The translations under genes were made by a program, and so were the position numbers. Shown here one piece after another: positions 16,633 through 23,920 of a DNA stretch of 35,088 nucleotides. Position 1 is the stretch's first letter, and each line of letters opens with the position of its first letter. The notes under the pieces were generated by a model. It saw only the letters and a list, made by a program, of their open reading frames with translations, made no database searches and had not been told where the DNA came from. The DNA is from CAYJBH01 sp964371365 (GTDB lineage: Bacteria; Bacillota; Clostridia; Oscillospirales; Ruminococcaceae). The DNA lies in the NCBI GenBank assembly GCA_964371365.1, contig CAYJMO010000007.1:1-35088 (forward strand), read 5' to 3'.

Positions 16633-16646
16633 AGGGGGAAAGTCAA
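16617..16646 (-). promoter_or_regulatory. fbp promoter nested in the terminator hairpin
   Basis: On the minus strand, TTGACT (16641-16646), an 18-nt spacer and TATAAT (16617-16622) form a good vegetative promoter. The spacer carries the 5' arm of the hairpin. The predicted start, near 16610, is in the loop, so RNA from this promoter has only the 3' arm and leaves the fbp ribosome site free. Confidence 0.75.
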
Positions 16647-16656
16647 ATGTTTTTAT

Positions 16657-19290
16657 CTACACCGGCAGAGCAAATATCTCATCCCATGTGTCCTTTGTTA
16701 CAATTCCGGTCATCTTAATTCCGAGCTGTTCCTGGAATTGTTTTACTGCTTTAAAGGTGCTTTCGCCGTATATGCTGTCCATCGGCACAAAGAAAGGTGT
16801 GCCGTAACGGCTGGCGATCTTATCCATGCGCTGTTGCAATGCTAAGACGGCGGGGCCGAGTGAGCCGAGTGTCAGCACATAACCGGGGTAGTCATAAGGG
16901 CAGGTATACTCACCGCTCTCGAATTTCGCCTTTTGATAGACCGAGATAAGTGAGGAGTAGGAATATATAAACGCCGCCCATGTCTCGGCATCCACCACGC
17001 CGGTCACATCTATGCCCACAACTCGTTGGAAATCCTTGACCGCCTCGGTAGTGACGAGGTCATAAACGCCGTTGGTGGTGGGTGGTACGATGCTGTCTAC
17101 GTACAGTGAGATGTAGTTAAGCCAGTACTGCACGAGCGAGACCCAGGAACCGTCCGAGCCCTCCAATAGATCAAAGCCGGGATATTCTGCGAGATAGTAG
17201 GCGCGAACGTTGCCGTCTTCGGCACGCAGTGTGGTATACTGCTCATACAATTCATTCCAGGTGAGCCGTCCTATCACTCCGTCGTCGTTTAGGTCAAAAA
17301 GTCGTTGGAATTCACGCACCGCCGCGGTGGTTAGTGCACCGAACAGTCCGTCATACTCGATGGGTTCAATCTCGCTGTAGTATGCCGAGAGTATAAATAG
17401 GTAGAACTGCGCCTCCTTGACCTGCTGACCTTTTGAGCCCTGTCGGAGTGATATGCCTTCGAACGTGCCGGGGCGCTGATCCGGCTCTAAGAGATAGTTG
17501 TCGGTTGCGGCATAAGCCTCGAACATCTTGTCCCATGTCTCTTTGCCGACGATGCCGTCACTGATGCTAAGACCGAAGTAGTTTTGAAAGTCTATAACCG
17601 CCGCCTCGGTGGCAGTGCCGAAGATGCCGTCTGCCGTCACGCTCGGTATGTCGGTAAAATTATAGCTGATTATGGTTAACCAGAACTGCACACGGCGCAC
17701 GTTGTCACCGACAGAACCTACCTTGATAAGCGTACCGGGGTAGACATTCGGACCGAGCTGTTCCGGCGGAAGGGTGTCGATATTGAGATTTTCATACAGT
17801 TCTTCGATGGAGTTCCAGGTCATCTCACCTACTATGCCGTCCACCTCGAGAGAATAATACTCTTGATATGCGCGCACCGCGGCTTCGGTTGCAGGACCAA
17901 ACTGACCATCCTCGGTTAGGGTTGGGATAACGGTGTTATACTGTCCGATATAGTTTAGGTACATCTGTAGCTGGGCGACCTTACTGCCGGAACTGCCAAG
18001 CTTTAATATTTCGCCGTCATAACCTCCCGTAGGGGGTTCGCCGGTCGGTTTTTCCCCCTCGCTGGTGAGTTGTGCGAGCTTTTTAACCGAGACATAGATA
18101 TAGCTTATACTGTACCAGGTGGCGGAGCCGACGATCCCGTCGTCCACTAAACCGAACTGATCCTGAAATCTCTTGACCACCGTCTCGGTGCCGGTGCCGA
18201 ATACACCGTCCGCCGTGAGTGAGCCGAAAAAGGGGAAATCATCCGCAATTCTATCGAGCTGACGCTGAATGGTTTTGACATCCTCGCCGGTGGAGCCAAC
18301 CTTTAACGGTGTGCCGGGATAGCTCTCCTCGACGTCCTCTATATTGTTATTCTCATATATCGCAACGCCGTTGCCGTAGTAGTAGCGCAGTATCTGAAGC
18401 GCACTATAGCCGTCCTCGGCGAGATCCTTGCTACCCCACTGCTTCATGCCGTCACAGCTGACAATCTCGCCGTCACAATAGGATGCAAAGTACGGCTCGA
18501 CATTGCCGTTGTTGCGGATATAGCTGTTAAAAACCCTGTCCACCAGCCGGGCGACGTTCTCAAAAACACTGGCATTATGGACATATTTTTGGTCATAGCT
18601 CGGCGAGTTGGTTATCTGGAAACTAAAACCTCTGCTTATATACCACTCGGTATAAACACGGTTGAGTGCAACCGACATTTGGGCATAGATGTTGGCGAGC
18701 AGCGCCTCCTCCGGCCAGGAGGGATAGACTTCAAACGAGGCTACGTTTTTAATATAGTCCCTAAATGATACCCGGACATTACTTGCGTTCTGGTTTGGTA
18801 TCCCGAGGTGGACAACGATGCTGGTCGGGATAACCGGTTCGCTTAAAACACGGGGTATACTGCTTATTGACAGCGGTGTTTGACCACTGCCTCCATTTTT
18901 AGCAAAAAGTGTGTGCGGTTCGATGACTATGTTATTTATCGAATTATCATAGGTCACGCCGTCGGAGGTGCTTACCATCTTGACGTTCATCAATGTGGTA
19001 ACATCCGCAAAGATCTGTATGCCACTGACCGTTACCGGCTCATAGCCGTCGGCGGTGACATACAGGTCATAGGTGGAGTAGGGTTGCTCGGTATTTGTGA
19101 CCGAGAGGGAAAGTGCGCGCTCCGGCGCATCGAGCGCAACCACCTCACCGAGACCGTCGGCATTGGTGGTGAATGTATAGTCAAAGACAGTAGAACAATC
19201 TTCGGATTGTGTAAGGTTCACCATTGCCGCCGAAACGGGTGAGACGCCGTTTGCGGTGGTGGAGGTTACCTTTAAATAACCGGTTGCCAT
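16657..19290 (-). CDS. SpoIID-like protein with six peptidoglycan-binding repeats
   Basis: The 877-residue protein has an N-terminal beta-sandwich domain like carboxypeptidase regulatory domains (residues about 1-115), a SpoIID/LytB-like domain (about 160-325, with PEEALLANIYAQMSVALNR, CDGMKQWGSKDLAEDGYS and ILRYYYG), and six PG_binding_1 repeats to the C-terminus. Each repeat opens like LKVGSTGEDVKTIQRQL and ends like DGIVGxxTW. Family members are typical of Clostridia and are thought to bind or remodel cell wall, perhaps during sporulation. No signal peptide is visible. The start is firm: AAGGAG lies 6 nt before ATG. It is divergent from tcdA and ends at a terminator before fbp. No specific function can be assigned. 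Confidence 0.85.
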   Translation of the reverse strand: MATGYLKVTSTTANGVSPVSAAMVNLTQSEDCSTVFDYTFTTNADGLGEVVALDAPERALSLSVTNTEQPYSTYDLYVTADGYEPVTVSGIQIFADVTTLMNVKMVSTSDGVTYDNSINNIVIEPHTLFAKNGGSGQTPLSISSIPRVLSEPVIPTSIVVHLGIPNQNASNVRVSFRDYIKNVASFEVYPSWPEEALLANIYAQMSVALNRVYTEWYISRGFSFQITNSPSYDQKYVHNASVFENVARLVDRVFNSYIRNNGNVEPYFASYCDGEIVSCDGMKQWGSKDLAEDGYSALQILRYYYGNGVAIYENNNIEDVEESYPGTPLKVGSTGEDVKTIQRQLDRIADDFPFFGSLTADGVFGTGTETVVKRFQDQFGLVDDGIVGSATWYSISYIYVSVKKLAQLTSEGEKPTGEPPTGGYDGEILKLGSSGSKVAQLQMYLNYIGQYNTVIPTLTEDGQFGPATEAAVRAYQEYYSLEVDGIVGEMTWNSIEELYENLNIDTLPPEQLGPNVYPGTLIKVGSVGDNVRRVQFWLTIISYNFTDIPSVTADGIFGTATEAAVIDFQNYFGLSISDGIVGKETWDKMFEAYAATDNYLLEPDQRPGTFEGISLRQGSKGQQVKEAQFYLFILSAYYSEIEPIEYDGLFGALTTAAVREFQRLFDLNDDGVIGRLTWNELYEQYTTLRAEDGNVRAYYLAEYPGFDLLEGSDGSWVSLVQYWLNYISLYVDSIVPPTTNGVYDLVTTEAVKDFQRVVGIDVTGVVDAETWAAFIYSYSSLISVYQKAKFESGEYTCPYDYPGYVLTLGSLGPAVLALQQRMDKIASRYGTPFFVPMDSIYGESTFKAVKQFQEQLGIKMTGIVTKDTWDEIFALPV

Positions 19291-19350
19291 AAAATCTCCT
19301 TATGAGTATTTATCTTATGACATAATATGCCTGTAACTGAATTTTTGATA

Positions 19351-19378
19351 TTGACTTTTTCTCTTGAAATGTTACAAT
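19351..19378 (+). promoter_or_regulatory. Promoter for tcdA-nagA
   Basis: TTGACT (19351-19356), a 16-nt spacer and TACAAT (19373-19378) lie 39 nt upstream of the tcdA start codon. No equally good promoter is seen for the divergent SpoIID-like gene, which may use another sigma factor. Confidence 0.65.
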
Positions 19379-19417
19379 AAATTAGAATGTCAAAAATGCA
19401 AGAAAATAAAGGTGATT

Positions 19418-20134
19418 ATGGACGATACGTTCTCACGGTTGATGCCGATTTTTGGTGAAAAGGGGCTCGAAACGCTCTCTCGTACCCGTGTTGCGGTGTT
19501 CGGGCTCGGCGGTGTCGGCGGCTATGCGGCGGAGGCGCTCGCGAGGTGCGGTGTAGGTCGACTTATATTAGTGGACGGCGACTGTTTTGAGCAGAGTAAC
19601 CTCAATCGTCAGATTTTTGCACTACATTCCAACATAAAACAGCGCAAGACACAGGTTGCAACCGAGCGACTTCTCGACATTAACCCGAGCATAGAAATCA
19701 CGGCGATAGACAAGTTTATCATATCACAGAACTTTGACGAGTTGGATTTCAGCGAGGTGGACTATGTTATCGACGCGATAGACACGGTCAGTGCAAAACT
19801 GCTTATAATCGAGCGTTGTGTGAGGGACAACATCGCGATTGTCAGCTCGATGGGTACCGGCGGCAAGGTTGATATCACTGCTTTAAAGGTTGACAAAATC
19901 GAAAAGACCTCCGTTTGCCCCCTCGCACGGGTGATGCGGCGTGAGCTGAAAAAGCGTGAGATATTCGGGATAAACGTGGTATACTCCACCGAGCAAAGCG
20001 GCACTTGCACCGACCAAAGTCACAAAGATGGCACAAGACCTGCACCGTCAAGCTGTATATTTGTTCCGGCGGCGGCAGGGCTGATGCTTGCACAGCATGT
20101 GGTTATGAAAATTATTGATAAGGAGATAATATGA
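19418..20134 (+). CDS. tcdA: tRNA threonylcarbamoyladenosine dehydratase (ThiF/MoeB/HesA family)
   Basis: The 238-residue E1-like enzyme uses ATP to cyclise N6-threonylcarbamoyladenosine at position 37 of tRNAs. Seen: FGLGGVGGYAAEALARCGVG (adenylate-binding Rossmann loop), LVDGDCFEQSNLNRQ with the conserved Asn and Arg, YVIDAIDTVSAK, and the SSMGTGGKVD segment. Length is near the usual 240-270. The start follows AAAGGTGA; the in-frame extension from 19364 would begin inside the promoter. It overlaps nagA by 4 nt (ATGA). Other E1-like members cannot be fully excluded, but the motifs fit TcdA/CsdL best. Confidence 0.88.
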   Translation: MDDTFSRLMPIFGEKGLETLSRTRVAVFGLGGVGGYAAEALARCGVGRLILVDGDCFEQSNLNRQIFALHSNIKQRKTQVATERLLDINPSIEITAIDKFIISQNFDELDFSEVDYVIDAIDTVSAKLLIIERCVRDNIAIVSSMGTGGKVDITALKVDKIEKTSVCPLARVMRRELKKREIFGINVVYSTEQSGTCTDQSHKDGTRPAPSSCIFVPAAAGLMLAQHVVMKIIDKEII

Positions 20135-21264
20135 AGATAATAAAGAACGGTAGAGTTTTTTTTAGAGGTAATTTCGCAACGCTCGATATCGGGATGGAGG
20201 AGGGGCGTGTCTCGGCGATAGCACCCTCGCTTGATGGTGAGGTGTTATATGATGCAAAGGACGGTTTGGTTCTACCCGGGCTGGTGGATATCCATACCCA
20301 CGGCTGTGACGGTGTCGACTTTTGTGACGGGAATGACGGCGACCTCGAACGTATAGCAACATTCCTCGCCAAAAATGGAACGACCTCTTTTTTAGGCACC
20401 TCCATGTCCTTGTCAGAGGAGATTTTAACACCGCTTTTTGAGCGTGCCGGTCGGTTTGTCCACCTGCCACAAAGCGGCATGGCGGTCATGTGGGGTATCA
20501 ACATGGAGGGACCCTATATTAACATAAAGAAAAAGGGGGCGCAGAGTGATAAATATATCACAAACCCTGATGTTGAGGCATTCAATCGCCTTTATGATGT
20601 CGGATTTGGCACCATACGCCTTGTTGATATCGCGCCGGAGTGCGAGGGTGCGACCGAATTTATATCGGAGATAAGCGGTATGTGCACCGTGTCTCTTGCA
20701 CACACCGATGCGGATTATGACACCGCTGCGGCAGGCTTCTTCGCCGGTGCGCGGCATGTCACACACCTTTTTAACGCGATGCGCCCCTACCACCACCGTG
20801 AACCGGCTTTGATAGGTGCGGCAGGGGACTACGCAGGCTCGGTCGAGGTCATTGCCGACGGTATACACCTCGATCCCTCGGTGGTGCGAGGCACCTTCCG
20901 TCAGTTTGAGGGTCGGGTTTGTCTGGTCAGTGACTCCATGTCCGCTACCGGACTTGAAAATGGGGAGTATAGCCTCGGCGGTCAAAAGGTATACATGAAA
21001 GATGGACGTTGTACCCTCGAGGATGGCACCATTGCAGGCAGTGCGAACACCCTTTCAGAGTATCTGCGTCGAGCAATATTATTCGGTGTGCCGGAGCGCG
21101 AAGCGATACTCGCCGCAACACTAAACCCGGCAAAGGCGGTAGGTATCGACGACGAGGTCGGAAGTATCGAGGTAGGAAAAAGGGCAGATTTTTATATTAC
21201 CGATGGGGGGTATAACAGGAAAGTGGTTATTTTGAACGGGGGATTAATAGATACTAATAAATAA
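20131..21264 (+). CDS. nagA: N-acetylglucosamine-6-phosphate deacetylase
   Basis: The 377-residue amidohydrolase removes the acetyl group from GlcNAc-6-phosphate, feeding amino sugars to glycolysis or wall recycling. Seen: the metal-binding start VDIHTHGCDGVDF, NMEGPYIN with the catalytic-site Glu, SLAHTDAD, HLFNAMRPYHHREPA, ADGIHLDP, and LVSDSMSATG with the catalytic Asp. Length matches the family (about 380). AAGGAG lies in the end of tcdA, and the starts and stops overlap by 4 nt. No nagB is adjacent. Confidence 0.93.
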   Translation: MKIIKNGRVFFRGNFATLDIGMEEGRVSAIAPSLDGEVLYDAKDGLVLPGLVDIHTHGCDGVDFCDGNDGDLERIATFLAKNGTTSFLGTSMSLSEEILTPLFERAGRFVHLPQSGMAVMWGINMEGPYINIKKKGAQSDKYITNPDVEAFNRLYDVGFGTIRLVDIAPECEGATEFISEISGMCTVSLAHTDADYDTAAAGFFAGARHVTHLFNAMRPYHHREPALIGAAGDYAGSVEVIADGIHLDPSVVRGTFRQFEGRVCLVSDSMSATGLENGEYSLGGQKVYMKDGRCTLEDGTIAGSANTLSEYLRRAILFGVPEREAILAATLNPAKAVGIDDEVGSIEVGKRADFYITDGGYNRKVVILNGGLIDTNK

Positions 21265-21312
21265 AGAAAAGTAAATAAGTTTAAACAGAAATGAAACACA
21301 TCGTAATCGAAT

Positions 21313-21349
21313 ACACAGCTTTAACAAACGCGCTCAAACCAAATTTGTG
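21313..21349. repeat. Intergenic repeat, copy 1
   Basis: These 37 nt match 35029-35065 at 32 positions; blocks ACACAGCTTTA, AAACGC, TCAAAC and AAATTTGTG are identical. In this copy CAAACCAAATTT is followed after 7 nt by the near-complementary AAATTTTGTTTG (to 21365), so it may form a hairpin. It lies between nagA and the CofE-like gene. No other intergenic content is recognised in 21265-21450. Confidence 0.65.
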
Positions 21350-21454
21350 AGTTAAATTTTGTTTGCAAGCACGTTCTAAGAGCGGCAATCCAAGCATACG
21401 CTGGGGTATAGAATAATACTATAAATAATAAAATCATTTTATAAAGCAAAAATC

Positions 21455-21483
21455 TATACAAAAAAAAGCATATATAGTATAAT
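21455..21483 (+). promoter_or_regulatory. Promoter for the CofE-like gene
   Basis: TATACA (21455-21460), a 17-nt spacer and TATAAT (21478-21483). The short leader that follows contains CGCC-GTTTTA-GGCG, a small hairpin, and AAAGGA ahead of the ATG at 21546. Confidence 0.6.
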
Positions 21484-21545
21484 GTAAAGGCAGTCGCCGT
21501 TTTAGGCGGTATAAAAAAATAACAGGGTGAAAGGAACAACGAAGT

Positions 21546-22745
21546 ATGTCGAGATTGATAGGTACCGTATCCCGTGGCGTTCGTGCCCCGATAATTCGTG
21601 AGGGAGATGACATCAAAAAGATTGTCGTCACAAGTGTTTTAGAGGCGGTTCGCTCTGCCGATATCGAGCTTGCCGATAAAGACGTCGTCGGAATAACCGA
21701 GGCTGTTGTAGCACGTGCACAGGGCAACTATGCCACCACCGAAAATATAGCGAGCGATGTCGCCGCCAAGTTTAAATCCGATCACATCGGCGTTATCTTC
21801 CCGATACTCAGCCGCAACCGTTTTGCAATCTGCCTGCGTGGCATTGCCAAGGGCGTGAAGAAAATCACCCTGATGATGAGCTATCCCTCCGATGAGGTCG
21901 GCAACCATCTTATTGACATGGACGACCTCGATGAAAAGGGCGTAAATCCCTGGACTGACGTGCTAAACGAGGAAAAATATCGCGAGCTCTTCGGCTATAA
22001 AAAACACACCTTTACCGGTGTTGATTATGTACAGTATTACACCGACCTCATTCGTGAGGAGGGTGCCGAGGCACAGGTCATCTTCGCCAACGACTGCCGT
22101 CAGATTTTGGACTACACAAAAGATGTGCTCTGCTGTGATATCCACACTCGTGAGCGTTCAAAACGCCTGCTCAAAGCGGCAGGGGCGAACACTGTCCTTG
22201 GTCTCGATGACATTATGACCGCGCCGGTCGATGGCAGCGGTTGCAACCCTGCCTATGGTCTTCTCGGCTCTAACAAGGCAACAGAGGGCACCGTCAAGCT
22301 CTTCCCGACCGGCTGTGAGCAACTTGTGCTGGACATTCAAGCAGAGTTTTATGCTAAAACCGGCAGTAAGATAGAGGTGCTGGTCTACGGTGACGGTGCG
22401 TTTAAAGACCCCGTAGGCAAAATTTGGGAGCTTGCCGACCCGGTAGTCTCACCGGGGCACACACCGGGGCTTGACGGCACACCCAACGAGCTTAAGCTCA
22501 AATATCTTGCCGATAACGATTTCGCCGACCTAAAAGGTGAGGAACTCAAGGAGGCTATCTCCAAAACCATTATTGAAAAGGACAAACAGAATAAAAGCCT
22601 CGTCGGACAGATGGCAACACAGGGCACAACACCGCGCCGCCTAACCGACCTGATCGGCTCGCTGTGCGACCTGACCTCCGGCAGTGGAGACAAGGGAACA
22701 CCTATAATCTTGATACAGGGGTATTTTGATAACTATACAGACTAA
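21546..22745 (+). CDS. CofE-type (F420-0:L-glutamate ligase-like) protein
   Basis: The 399-residue protein resembles the coenzyme F420-0:gamma-glutamyl ligase family (COG1478, PF01996). Characteristic segments are the opening GTVSRGVRAPIIREGDDI, ITEAVVARAQGNY, PILSRNRFAICLRGIAKG, LVYGDGAFKDPVGKIWELADPVV, and the closing TQGTTPRRLTDLIGSLCDL. Archaeal CofE adds glutamates to the deazaflavin F420, but this protein is longer than the archaeal enzyme (about 250 residues) and no F420 gene is near. Such stand-alone copies are common in Clostridia not known to make F420, so the acceptor is unknown. AAAGGA lies 11 nt before ATG. It is monocistronic. Confidence 0.8.
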   Translation: MSRLIGTVSRGVRAPIIREGDDIKKIVVTSVLEAVRSADIELADKDVVGITEAVVARAQGNYATTENIASDVAAKFKSDHIGVIFPILSRNRFAICLRGIAKGVKKITLMMSYPSDEVGNHLIDMDDLDEKGVNPWTDVLNEEKYRELFGYKKHTFTGVDYVQYYTDLIREEGAEAQVIFANDCRQILDYTKDVLCCDIHTRERSKRLLKAAGANTVLGLDDIMTAPVDGSGCNPAYGLLGSNKATEGTVKLFPTGCEQLVLDIQAEFYAKTGSKIEVLVYGDGAFKDPVGKIWELADPVVSPGHTPGLDGTPNELKLKYLADNDFADLKGEELKEAISKTIIEKDKQNKSLVGQMATQGTTPRRLTDLIGSLCDLTSGSGDKGTPIILIQGYFDNYTD

Positions 22746-22757
22746 ATTCGATTGTAT

Positions 22758-22790
22758 TATAGGGGAGGGGTCGCCCCTCCCGTTTCTATA
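22758..22790. terminator. GC-rich hairpin between convergent genes
   Basis: GGGAGGGG (22763-22770), loop TCG, and CCCCTCCC (22774-22781) form a perfect 8-bp stem. TATAG and CTATA flank it and can extend it. It follows the CofE-like stop by 12 nt and probably terminates that gene; the T-run (GTTTCT) is poor. The next 45 nt to the lipoprotein stop are unusually GC-rich (CGGGACGCACACCCTGCC), unlike other spacers here. Confidence 0.55.
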
Positions 22791-22835
22791 GTTAAATGTG
22801 TATTCTGGTCGGGACGCACACCCTGCCCTCTACAG

Positions 22836-23540
22836 TCAAACAAACTTCTCTGCCAAATTCACAAGCTTTTGCGATGCGGTAATCGTTCCGCCGGTTATCG
22901 CGTCGGCGAGATCGCGGTCGGGGCGCACCAACCAGTGCTCCTCCCCCTTGATCATGCGCACCGTGACATTGCTTGTCACCGTGTCCTCGGCGAGCATCTC
23001 AATGTCGGACAGCAACATAGCCGCAACATCCTCCACCGTGTCCTGTACAGTGTTCTCACCCGAAAAGATGTTTTTTGCATACAGCACGGCAAATTCTTCG
23101 ATAAAACGCTCGATTATCGCCTCCCCATCGGGGGTGGTGAGCGAGAGGGTGAGGAGCGCCTCGTCCCCGACGACATTACTGCTTAAAATCTCGTAGTCAA
23201 GGTGAGTATAAAGTTGCGACATGATGGCGGACATCGATTTGGAAACCGTGCCTACATCGATGTTATACTGTTCCAAAAAATCGTTGTTGACCATGTCCTC
23301 GGCCGATATTTCGCTCTCCTCGTCGAAATAGATGTATTGTTGCAAAGCGTCCGCCTCTGCCGATTTTAATGCCTGTAAAGCGAGGTTCAGACTCTCCTGC
23401 GGTGTCGGGAACACCGGCTCGATCGGCGGCAGTTCCGGCTGTGGCTCGGGCGGCAGAGTATAGCAACCTGTAAAAAAAAACACGGCGAGCAATAAAAATG
23501 CAAAGGAGGATAGCTTTACACCTAATAAAAAATTCTTCAT
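22836..23540 (-). CDS. Small lipoprotein of unknown function
   Basis: The 234-residue protein starts with a lipoprotein signal peptide: MKNFLLG, a hydrophobic core, and the lipobox FFTGC with Cys near residue 28. A Pro/Glu-rich linker (PPEPQPELPPIEP) follows, and then an alpha/beta domain of about 180 residues that I do not recognise, with LTLSLTTPDGEAIIERFIEEFA and IKGEEHWLVRPDRDLADAITGG. It resembles small extracytoplasmic domains of the DUF4878/DUF5105 kind that bind unknown ligands, but this is uncertain. The start at 23540 has AAAAGGA upstream; an in-frame ATG 18 codons earlier would precede the signal peptide. It is divergent from speD. Confidence 0.75.
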   Translation of the reverse strand: MKNFLLGVKLSSFAFLLLAVFFFTGCYTLPPEPQPELPPIEPVFPTPQESLNLALQALKSAEADALQQYIYFDEESEISAEDMVNNDFLEQYNIDVGTVSKSMSAIMSQLYTHLDYEILSSNVVGDEALLTLSLTTPDGEAIIERFIEEFAVLYAKNIFSGENTVQDTVEDVAAMLLSDIEMLAEDTVTSNVTVRMIKGEEHWLVRPDRDLADAITGGTITASQKLVNLAEKFV

Positions 23541-23628
23541 ATTAAATATTCCTTTTGTAAATAAATTGTAACCTTTGATTTTATTATTTCCCATTAACGG
23601 CTATTATACATTAAATTTAGGTAAAATT

Positions 23629-23648
23629 TTGTCAGTTTATATTGACAA
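23629..23648. promoter_or_regulatory. Inverted repeat overlapping the speD -35 box, possible operator
   Basis: TTGTCA (23629-23634) and TGACAA (23643-23648) are perfect inverted copies separated by 8 nt, and the flanking A/T bases extend the symmetry partly. The right half overlaps the TTGACA -35 box. It also lies upstream of the divergent lipoprotein gene, so one protein could control both. The short A/T-rich spacer makes chance symmetry possible. Confidence 0.4.
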
Positions 23649-23670
23649 TTTTTTTATTATATATTATACT
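23642..23670 (+). promoter_or_regulatory. Strong vegetative promoter of the polyamine operon
   Basis: TTGACA (23642-23647), a 17-nt spacer and TATACT (23665-23670). Transcription should begin near 23677, leaving about 245 nt of leader before the speD ATG. A second TATAAT at 23834-23839 has no good -35 box. Confidence 0.85.
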
Positions 23671-23676
23671 GACCAT

Positions 23677-23920
23677 ATTATAAAAATATGGTGAAGACAA
23701 TTCACCTTATTGATTTTCGCAAAAATCCACTTTTATAAGCTGGCAACTTAATTGCCTGTTGGGTTCATTCGCCCGAGTGTATTAATAAAGGATACACACT
23801 TGTAAAACTGTCAATAAGAGTGTTATATGTCTATATAATCGGCTAAAAGTCTCTCTAAACACGTTTTGAGGTGTGTCCTTTGTGGCACATCTTTTTTTGT
23901 TATGAAAGGGTCAGTTTATT
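23677..23920 (+). promoter_or_regulatory. Long structured leader of speD, candidate riboswitch or attenuator
   Basis: Consecutive stems are visible: GGCAA/TTGCC (23742-23746 with 23752-23756), TTGGG/CCCGA (23759-23763 with 23772-23776) and GTGTAT/ATACAC (23777-23782 with 23792-23797). The leader ends in a terminator. I see no T-box motif (GGTGG), no SAM-I core, and no leader peptide of note. The genes downstream suggest a polyamine, arginine or AdoMet signal, which is inference. Confidence 0.6.
23869..23898 (+). terminator. Intrinsic terminator upstream of speD (attenuator)
   Basis: AGGTGTGTC (23869-23877) pairs with GGCACATCT (23884-23892) in a 9-bp stem with two G-U pairs and a 6-nt loop. 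Seven T (23892-23898) follow at once. It lies after a strong promoter and before speD with no gene in between, so it must be conditional for the operon to be expressed. AAACAC (23857-23862) could pair with GTGT in the 5' arm as part of a competing fold. Confidence 0.8.

Noticed and set aside
16590..16646. ATG start of fbp 19 codons upstream
   Set aside because: It lies at the -35 box of the predicted promoter and would translate the terminator stem; TTG at 16589 has a proper ribosome site.
23677..23920. T-box or SAM-I riboswitch as explanation for the speD leader
   Set aside because: Neither the T-box GGTGG element nor the SAM-I core could be found by eye; a covariance-model search would be decisive.
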